Shown: positions 9,010-15,443 of the stretch, piece by piece
Layout of the letters: each line of letters starts with the position of its first letter
Numbering within the stretch: position 1 is the stretch's first letter
The notes under the pieces: generated by a model
The model's input: only the letters and a program-made list of their open reading frames with translations
Database searches by the model: none
What the model was told of the DNA's origin: nothing
Position numbers and translations under genes: made by a program
Source of the DNA: Tieghemiomyces parasiticus
Lineage: Eukaryota > Kickxellomycota > Dimargaritomycetes > Dimargaritales > Dimargaritaceae
DNA length: 15,443 nucleotides
Reading direction: 5' to 3'
Assembly (NCBI GenBank): GCA_027575765.1
Contig: JANBPT010001060.1
Location: 1-15,443, forward strand

Positions 9010-10745
9010 CTACAGATTCTGTTTGGCGGCCAGTTCCGTAGCGTACTTGAAATGACCGAGCAATGCGGATAATTGGAGTTTCTCAGTGGCTCCGGTAGAG
9101 AGGTTATACCTGGTAGATAATCAGGAGATCGCAAAAGATGAATCGTTAGTCAGACGCAAACTGGATTCGCCGGATCGAACTTAAACCCTCATGGATCATA
9201 AATACCTACTACACGCTTTACTTACTCAATCTCGGCCAGTTTGTCCAGAAGGTAGACCCGCACGGCTTGCGGGAACTGTATGGTATTGATGTACGTCAGG
9301 AGCTCGGTGGCGATGTCCTGGAGGGCAAGACCCTTGTCGGTACGTAGCTTACTGATGTCTGAGCGTAGGGCGAGGCCGAAAAGGGTAGATAATCATATGG
9401 GTAAGGTTAGCGCCGGGCCAGTCAAGGACTATTCATGTCGTCGTCCATCCTCCATCGGGCACCGTTTCAATTGTAGCAGGTCCAAGATTTCTCTATGGAC
9501 AAGTAACTAGCACTTACGGTTGTAAGCCACCGAGAACTCTTCGTTCAGCATCCACCCGGCGATCTTCTCTATGTCCTGGGGAAGCGGACTACCGGTACAG
9601 GTGTAGACAGCGAGCTCGTCGACAATGTCGAATGCTGAATGGCAGGCCTGCAAAATGTTGAGGGTGCGACGCATGTCACCATTGGAAAGCCGCAGGATGG
9701 CCCGTTCGCCTGAGTCCGTAAGGCGCACGCCCTCGGCCTGTACGATCTGGCGCAGACGGTCCTCGACCTGATCCGGCTGCAGCGGGGCGAACCGGAACCG
9801 CGTGCACCGCGACTGGATGGCCGGCGTAATCTTGCTGACGTAGTTGCAGATGATGCAGAAGCGGACGTTGCGCGTGTACTTTTCAATGACTGGCGGGTGG
9901 TATAATACATTACAGTAAGTGGGGCCATAAAAAGGGGGGTATAATTAGCTTAATTGAGATTGGTATTCTTGCCTATCCTGTACATACTAGTAGGCCGTTT
10001 AAATGGTTGCCAAGCGGCACTGACCACGCCTAAATCACCACACTTACCACGTCGCAGGGCAGCCTGGGCAGCCTGGGTCATCGCATCAGCCTCGTCGAGC
10101 ACGATCAGTTTGAACCCAGCACTGAAAATCTCGCGGGTACTGGCAAAGTTGACGATCTGATCACGCACCACGTCGATACCGCGGTCGTCGGATGCATTAA
10201 GTTCTAGAGTCATGGACTTGTAATGGGTGCCATACAGCCGGCGGGCGCAGGCTAGGATCGTCGAGGTCTTGCCGGTACCAGGAGGGCCGTAGAAGAGGAG
10301 ATGTGGCAGCTTGTTTTCGTCGATGAAACGTTGAACTGGGGGACAATGAAGGGGGGGGCAGGGAATAAGTCGAGGGTAGATAGACTGACCTAAAGCAGGA
10401 CAAGCAGAAACTGGTCATCGATCAGAGCGATGTAATGGTTCAACCTACCCGTTTCTTTGATCTGGTTCTGGGACACAAGGTCGTCCAGGCTGACAGGCCG
10501 GTACTTCTCCACCCTGTTGAATAGACATTGGAACGCGGTGGGTAGGTAGAGCCCAGTCAAGGTCAGGGCGATTAGTGGGGCCGACAAAGTATCGCTGGTC
10601 ACTACGGCCAAAAAGCGGGTGGGGCTACTTACCATGGCAGGTTGGCATGGTTCCTGTCGGTTGACTGACCCAGGGCGGTCTCGGGTGCTTTACCCTTCCC
10701 GATGTAGGTCTGCTGGGGCTGATCGACGTCCATGGTTGGGTCCAT
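9010..10745 (-). CDS. RFC5: Replication factor C small subunit, human RFC5 / yeast Rfc3 type
   Basis: AAA+ ATPase subunit of the clamp loader, which opens PCNA and loads it at primer-template junctions. Six exons, complement(9010..9109, 9226..9358, 9518..9889, 10048..10335, 10449..10513, 10633..10745), give 356 aa, the usual family length. Introns are 116, 159, 158, 113 and 119 nt, all with GTAAGT or GTAGGT donors. Every junction restores family sequence: [47 protein letters not shown] and [17 protein letters not shown]. Motifs are Walker A GPPGTGKT (76-83), Walker B with DEAD (140-143), the SRC motif (182-184), sensor-2-region [11 protein letters not shown], and the C-terminal collar helices. 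[14 protein letters not shown] and the exact DEAD and SRC forms point to RFC5/Rfc3 rather than RFC2 or RFC4. An in-frame TAA just upstream of 10745 supports the start; a second ATG lies four codons later. The N-terminal 34 residues are poorly conserved. Confidence 0.95.
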
Positions 10746-11262
10746 CAGGCGAACCAATAGGCGGCGATGTTAATCGGTGGCCGAGGAGGGGCGGTGGTTG
10801 TTTTGATGCTTGTCAGTTTACGACGGTGTGAATGTAGGCCCGACAGGTAATTTCAGCAAATGGGTAAGGATAGAAGCGGAGAAAGAAATGGCTGACAGGA
10901 TTAGTGTAGCAGGGGCGCGCAGCGCACTGGGAAGCAAGTAAACTGGCCAATGCAATGTCGTAGCCGTCCTTACCCAGCTCTCGCGGGGGCTCCCTGTAAA
11001 AATAAACAGGTACGGGCAAAGCAATAATAAATCCTGCGATGCTGCGGCTTCCCCTTGAGCATTTGCCTTTCGTCCGGTATATATTCCGCCCCTGCGACGG
11101 GGGGACGCCAACCACCATGATAGCCCTATCGGCCGGTACCCGTGACCCATTAGTGTAGTGCCTTTTGAGCTATTATTTATTCTAGAACATATGCCTAATT
11201 ATACAAAAAGGAACCAACAAGTTGACACCCGGTAGTTTGAGGATCGGACTTTCCAGTCAAAT
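10746..11262. other. Spacer upstream of RFC5 and downstream of the DDX20-like gene
   Basis: These 517 bases lie between two leftward genes and hold the RFC5 promoter and the 3' UTR of the helicase gene. The RFC5-proximal part is GC-rich. A TATATAT stretch sits at 11078-11084, about 335 bases from the RFC5 start, too far to be an obvious TATA box for the mapped ATG. An AATAAA for the helicase is at 11176-11181. I see no MluI cell-cycle box (ACGCGT) near RFC5 and no further gene. Confidence 0.55.
11176..11181 (-). promoter_or_regulatory. Polyadenylation signal AATAAA for the DDX20-like gene
   Basis: A canonical minus-strand AATAAA lies about 82 bases past the helicase stop codon (11263-11265), in an A/T-rich stretch that contrasts with the GC-rich coding exon. 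Position and strand suit 3'-end formation of that gene. Confidence 0.5.
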
Positions 11263-13300
11263 TTACAAAAAGGGAAATGGGTAGACGGGCGGGTAGCCAT
11301 CGAACGGGAAGGGTGGATGATGGCTCCGAAAGGCCTGGGCTTCCGCCGCAAACGGGAACGGCATCAGAGGGCAACAAGGAACAGGTCCAGCGGAGCTCGC
11401 GATGTAGCCGAGCGTTGGTGCCTGGATTGCGGTAGTCGCAGTAGGGGGCAGCTGGTTCTCGTCGGATGGGACGTCGACCCAAGCGTAGGTTGGGGCGGGT
11501 GACTGAACTTGCGGTTCACACTGGGCGGCCTGCGCCTTCTTTCTTTGCCCCCGCTTGAGCGGCTTCGTGAAGGCGGCGTCTGGTTGCCCGCCCGGGGCTA
11601 CCTTGGGCTCCAGTACGGGACTAGCCGGCCGTTCTGCCACAGGCGCGGCCAGGAGGGCCGCATAGGCCCGCTGCTCATCTTCACGAAGTCGTACGGTGGT
11701 AGGTGGGGCCGCCAGGGTGTCCAGATTGCCCGCGTCGGGTAGGGACTGCACGGTAACTGCGAATTCCTGCCGGATCGTCTCGAGTCGCACCAGCTCGGAC
11801 GGGGATACCAGACTGACAGCGGTACCGTGCGCCCCGAACCGACCTGTGCGGCCTACGCGGTGAAAATAGGTCGCTGGGGCGATCGGCAGGTCGTAATTAA
11901 CCACTAGGTCGACGCGGTCGATATCGATCCCGCGGGCCATGAGGTCAGAGCCAACCAGTACGCGAACCTCGAAGTCGCGTACCCGCCGCAGCACGTCCAA
12001 GCGCTCAGACTGGGGGAGCTGCCCTGCGATCCACACCGCGGGGAACCCAAGCTGGGTGAGGTAATCAGCAAGCTGCTGACCCTTGTGGGCGTGATTGATA
12101 AAGACGATACACTGGTAGAACGGGAGGCGGCGAAACAGGTCGCGCACGGCGTGTCGTTTGCGCTGGTGCAGGGCCACCTGCTGAGCGGGAGTGGACGGTT
12201 CTAGGTCGAAATGCAAGTAGAATTGGCGAATGCGACCGAGCGTGGGGGCACTGGTCTGCGCAAGGAGGACATAGTGCGGGTTCATCGTGAGGGCCTCAAC
12301 CTGGGCCATGAGACCGGCGTCGTAGGTCGCCGAGAACGTCAGCGTCTGGCGGCCCGGCCGCGGCAGGAAGGTCGCAATGTCCTTGACCGCAGCCTGGAAC
12401 GATTCCTCCATGAGCTTGTCAGCTTCGTCCAGGATGAGCATTCGAAAATTGGCCGTGGCGAAGGCGCCGTTCACCAAGAGCTGGCAGACGCGGCCTAGGG
12501 TAGGAGATGGCGGGTAGGCATGGCACCGAGACACGCGCGTTGGTTTAAGAATGATTAGTAGCATAGCGAACCGGAGCTTCGAGGTAGCCACTGCCCGACA
12601 GGATGGTCAATGGCAGCTTCAGTGGTGCAGCTTCACTGTGCTCCAAGCAATAGGGTAGGTGACCTACCTGGGGTGCCCACGGCAATGCGGCATGCGGCAG
12701 CCTTGCGAACGTCGTCCTGGTAGGGCGTACCGCCAATAAAGTACTCGCACATGGACTGGCCCATCAGGCGGGTAAGTTGGTCAATGATCCCATGGATCTG
12801 GAAGGCAATCTCGCGCGTCGGTGCCAGGATGAGGGCCTACAGTAGAGCGACCCATTGCGAAACGGATCGATGGTATAGAACAATACCACACCTAGTATGT
12901 TAGTATGCGGTGCAACCTCAACCGGATAAGCCATATGAGGTAATAGGCCTGAGTCCTTTAAATATAGCAATGGCCAGCTTACCTGTAGACCGGGCCTTAC
13001 GCAGCTTGCCAACTCGATGGCCAGCACACTAAACACGATGGTCTTACCCGTACCGGACTTGGCCTGGGCGATTAGGTCCAGTCCGAGACGGCCCAGCGGG
13101 ATAGCTTTCCACTGGATGGGCGACGGCGTGCGAAACCCACTAGCGCGCAGGGCAGCTAGCAAGGTTGGGTTGCGGACCAGGTCCTCGAACTCCCCAAGCT
13201 TGACCAGGTCAGGGTCGATGTTGGCGGCATGTCGGGAGCCCCAAGCGGGTGCTTCGGTGGCATCGGTCGGGGGGGTGGGTAGGTCGTCGTCATTGGGCAT
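11263..13300 (-). CDS. DDX20: DEAD-box RNA helicase, DDX20/Gemin3-like
   Basis: ATP-dependent RNA helicase. In animals DDX20 (Gemin3) belongs to the SMN complex, which loads Sm rings on snRNAs. Three exons, complement(11263..12494, 12668..12836, 12983..13300), give 572 aa; introns are 146 and 173 nt with GTAAGC and GTAGGT donors. Motifs are complete: Q motif GFRTPSPIQ (55-63), Walker A AKSGTGKT (80-87), PTREIA (112-117), GG (141-142), TPGR (161-164), DEAD (185-188), SAT (217-219), VFINH (293-297), ARGID (349-353) and [10 protein letters not shown] (374-383). DDX20-specific similarity is strong around the Q motif and Walker A ([21 protein letters not shown] pattern). The tail (about 400-572) is a low-complexity Ala/Pro region ending in three PFPF repeats. 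The start is unresolved: in-frame ATGs also lie at 13363, 13453 and 13495 (up to 637 aa). I chose 13300 because codon use upstream looks less coding-like. It is divergent from RPS10. Confidence 0.9.
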
Positions 13301-14174
13301 CCGGGCACGGGTCAAGGGCACGATGGACCCTGAGTCCGGGTCTCTCGAGTCTAATAAAGGCATGGAACGTGACGGGGGCGTGAAGCGGAGTGACAATTCG
13401 ACGTTAGTACCAACAAGCCAACCATTAGTAGCTGGTGAACGCCGCGGACCCATGAGGGCCGGGTCACATAACGGGATGGCTGTGGGCCAGGGCATTGGTG
13501 GGCATGATTGACAAGCTATACTGTGACCAGCACCATTCAGCTGTATCACGTGAGGATACCGCCTACAGATCGCGGCCCTGCGGGGCCATTAAGGGGAGAG
13601 GGAGAGAGTGGGCGGGCCTACTTCACATTGACCCTATGTCCGTCAACCCTAGTGACTCCAAGGCTCGATAAGTATAGTCAAAGACTTTGGTCATCAAAGT
13701 CCCTCCTTTCCTCTCTCCCTAACCTCACCTTGTATCGGTCTGCATTTTGCACCGCAGAACACACGACGGTACGTATTACCACGACGACACACCTAATCAA
13801 CTCTACCCGACGTGGCCAGCTTTTCACCCGACAGCAAGGTATCCGATTCCATCCATCCGTCCTCACTTCCTAAGCGACCCCGGGAGAGAGCCCTTATACA
13901 TCGGAATCGGTGTAGCGATGAACTTCGAGGTTTTACGACGGCTGTGACAGCGGTCGATGGATGGATGGAGGGTTAAAGCTAGGCTTGACACAGACACTCG
14001 ACTCGTATGCGGTTCGCGCTTCCTAGAATACCTCATCAACCAGATCTATGGTTGGGCATCCCTTGCCGCCGTAGGACATCCCAGAGGGAATGAGATGATG
14101 TCCTGAAGGAGACCTCTAACGACAGTACGTACCTTTCCTACAACCTCTCTTACATCCGCTCTATAGAATTCAAG
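13301..14174. other. Divergent region between the DDX20-like gene and RPS10
   Basis: This region holds the 5' ends of two divergent genes. The left part (to 13495) stays in frame with the helicase and may be its N-terminal coding sequence. The right end has pyrimidine-rich patches at about 14129-14160 before the eS10 start, as expected for a ribosomal-protein leader. An AACCCTAG telobox-like motif lies near 13645, and TGTGACAG, one mismatch from the fungal Homol-D box TGTGACTG, is at 13943-13950. A short GATG/GGAT tetranucleotide run follows near 13955-13970. No separate gene is evident. Confidence 0.5.
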
Positions 14175-14624
14175 ATGCTTATGCCCCAGCAGAACCGCCG
14201 TGTCATCTACGAGGCCCTCTTCAAGGATGGCGTCCTCGTGGCCCAGAAGGACTTCAACAAGCCCAAGCACGATGAACTGGATGTGCCCAATCTCCACGTT
14301 ATCAAGGCCATGCAGTCCCTGGCTTCCCGGGGCTACGTGAGCACCTTGTTCTCGTGGCAGTACTACTACTACACCCTCACTGACGAGGGCATTGAGTACC
14401 TGCGCGAATACCTGCATCTGCCGGCTGACGTTTTCCCGTCCACCTTCAAGAAGGCCGTGCGCGCTGCCGCCCCGCGTTTCAGCGGTCGCGATCGTGAGGG
14501 CTTCCGTCCCCGCGGCGAGCGGGAGGAATACCGCCGGGACGACGGTGCCAAGAAGGAGGGCGCCGCTGGCGACTTTAAGCCCGAGTTCCGTGGTGGGTTC
14601 GGCCGTGGCCGCGCTCCTCAGTAA
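14175..14624 (+). CDS. RPS10: 40S ribosomal protein S10 (eS10)
   Basis: Component of the 40S ribosomal subunit, located at the head near the mRNA entry side and acting in cytosolic translation. A single exon encodes 149 aa beginning [19 protein letters not shown], the standard eS10 start. The winged-helix core is intact, with [17 protein letters not shown] and [20 protein letters not shown], the latter nearly identical to yeast. After residue 95 it carries a basic/acidic tail ending in [12 protein letters not shown] (138-149), which resembles the animal RGG tail; as I recall it, yeast Rps10 is much shorter and lacks it. The codons are strongly C/G-ending, as expected for a highly expressed gene. 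No intron interrupts the coding frame, although a 5' UTR intron cannot be excluded. It is divergent from the DDX20-like gene. Confidence 0.97.
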   Translation: MLMPQQNRRVIYEALFKDGVLVAQKDFNKPKHDELDVPNLHVIKAMQSLASRGYVSTLFSWQYYYYTLTDEGIEYLREYLHLPADVFPSTFKKAVRAAAPRFSGRDREGFRPRGEREEYRRDDGAKKEGAAGDFKPEFRGGFGRGRAPQ

Positions 14625-15373
14625 GCGCGCGTCAACACTTTGTTCATCCACCTCGCGATCTACTCCCTCCCACGTACCCCCCTACTCATCGTTGTTGCGC
14701 AAATACACAAACATTGTACCCTTCTAGGGCGCCGTTACGTTCTAGCTGCAATATACTTGGGTTTCTTATGACGTGTCTCGACACAGTTTCCCAATGTCTC
14801 TTATATGTGCTACTGGGGGGCAAACATGTAAAAGTTAATTAGATAGAGGATGAATTGCTTACTAAACGCATCAACAGTCAAACTCGGCCGAACATAAGTT
14901 CGAGCTACACTTGTGCATGACTGCATCCGATGGCTTGGATCAATGGACTGCCTCCTGTCAAGAATATTGAGATTCGACATAAATATGCTCGAATCGTACG
15001 GCTTATGCTTAGGGGTTGGCTAGTGGCTAACAGCGCCCCTATATTAGAGCTTGACCTTGTCTGGCCCACAGCTCCTTATGTCCGCAATATTGTTGGTTGG
15101 ACCGCCTGCGCCACACTGTTCTGGCCCCCTCGGGTCCCCCCCTCCCCTCCTAGCTCGCCCAGGCCACTCCCTTGGCTTCATAACGCCAGCAGACAGATGG
15201 CTGGCTCTAGTTCGGACACTCTTGCAACCTGATTACCACAACGTAGCGTTTCTCCCATTTCGTATTACCGATCTCGCGCATCTGTTCTCTTGTCGTAAAT
15301 TTAAAGCAATTACCTTCTCCCGCCGCCACCGCACTATCTTGCACGCTTATCTGCTTTCACCATTTTTCCAACC
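14625..15373. other. Spacer downstream of RPS10
   Basis: About 750 bases contain the RPS10 3' UTR and the promoter of the next gene. The composition is A/T-richer than the genes. A small inverted repeat GATTCGA/TCGAATC occupies 14971-14977 and 14989-14995 with an 11-base loop. A 100-codon open frame at 14930-15232 (+) has no recognisable similarity and mixed codon use, so I do not call it a gene. The segment before 15374 is pyrimidine-rich, as in a 5' UTR. Confidence 0.5.
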
Positions 15374-15443
15374 ATGCTATTCGAAGGTCGCACCGCTGAG
15401 CAGGAGCGCATTCTGCGCCTTGCCCGCCGCCCTTACCTTGCCC
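15374..15443 (+). CDS. Start of an unidentified gene, truncated by the window end
   Basis: An ATG in the context CAACCATGC, the same CAACC leader as the NOL11-like start, opens a frame of 23 codons that begins MLFEGRTAEQERILRL and runs off the edge. The codons end mostly in C or G (GGT CGC ACC GCT GAG CAG GAG CGC), as in the real genes here, and the preceding bases are pyrimidine-rich. This supports a true coding start. The peptide is hydrophilic with a helical, Arg/Glu-rich character. It is too short to assign a family. The gene lies downstream of RPS10 on the same strand. Confidence 0.5.
   Translation, partial: MLFEGRTAEQERILRLARRPYLA

Noticed and set aside
13941..13950. Homol-D-like element (TGTGACAG) upstream of RPS10
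   Set aside because: It differs by one base from the fungal Homol-D box and lies over 220 bases from the start codon, so I mention it but do not call it a site.
14046..14651. Minus-strand open frame of 201 codons over RPS10
   Set aside because: It is the antisense shadow of the highly codon-biased eS10 gene, whose identity is certain.
14971..14995. Inverted repeat GATTCGA/TCGAATC with an 11-base loop
   Set aside because: A 7-bp stem is expected by chance in a window of this size, there is no T tract, and it sits far from either flanking coding sequence.
14930..15232. Plus-strand open frame of 100 codons downstream of RPS10
   Set aside because: Codon use is mixed, there is no similarity I recognise and the end is Pro/Ser low complexity. 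A small upstream exon cannot be excluded, but nothing supports one.
1..15443. Possible gene cluster, mobile element, CRISPR array or novel defence system
   Set aside because: All recognised genes are unrelated eukaryotic housekeeping genes on both strands. I saw no transposase, integrase, long terminal or terminal inverted repeats, or regularly spaced repeats.

Overview
The window looks like nuclear DNA from a GC-rich, intron-containing fungus, probably an early-diverging lineage. The proteins are ordinary eukaryotic housekeeping proteins. Codon third positions are strongly G/C. Introns are short to medium (113-293 nt) with a tight donor consensus GTAAGT, GTAGGT or GTAAGC. The ribosomal protein eS10 mixes a yeast-like core with an animal-like RGG tail, and a DDX20/Gemin3-type helicase is present although budding yeast has none. 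Placement below 'fungus' is inference: no marker gene was compared.

Layout from left to right. A tRNA-Val(AAC) gene lies on the + strand at 84-157. The AP-1 gamma-adaptin gene (APL4/AP1G1 type) is on the - strand at 712-3671, with a 22-nt first exon. A 1.3-kb divergent spacer with two poly(A) tracts follows. A single-exon + strand gene at 5007-8687 encodes a 1226-aa NOL11-like nucleolar protein. A six-exon - strand gene at 9010-10745 encodes the clamp-loader subunit RFC5 (yeast Rfc3). A three-exon - strand gene at 11263-13300, with possible upstream starts, encodes a DDX20/Gemin3-like DEAD-box helicase. A single-exon + strand gene at 14175-14624 encodes ribosomal protein eS10 (RPS10). The first codons of one more + strand gene begin at 15374 and run off the end.

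I rebuilt the exon structures by hand from splice sites, reading-frame continuity and recalled family sequence. The three spliced genes each give an uninterrupted frame with family motifs crossing every junction. The genes are not an operon or pathway cluster. They serve membrane traffic (gamma-adaptin), rRNA transcription and early ribosome assembly (NOL11-like), DNA replication (RFC), RNP assembly (DDX20-like) and translation (eS10, tRNA-Val). NOL11-like and RFC are convergent. APL4/NOL11-like and DDX20-like/RPS10 are divergent pairs that may share promoter DNA.

I found no mobile element, CRISPR array, biosynthetic cluster or evident undescribed system. The points most worth a second look are the poorly paired acceptor stem of the tRNA, the unassigned C-terminal extension of the NOL11-like protein, the presence and PFPF-repeat tail of the Gemin3-like helicase, and a coding-like segment in the 3.7-5.0 kb spacer.
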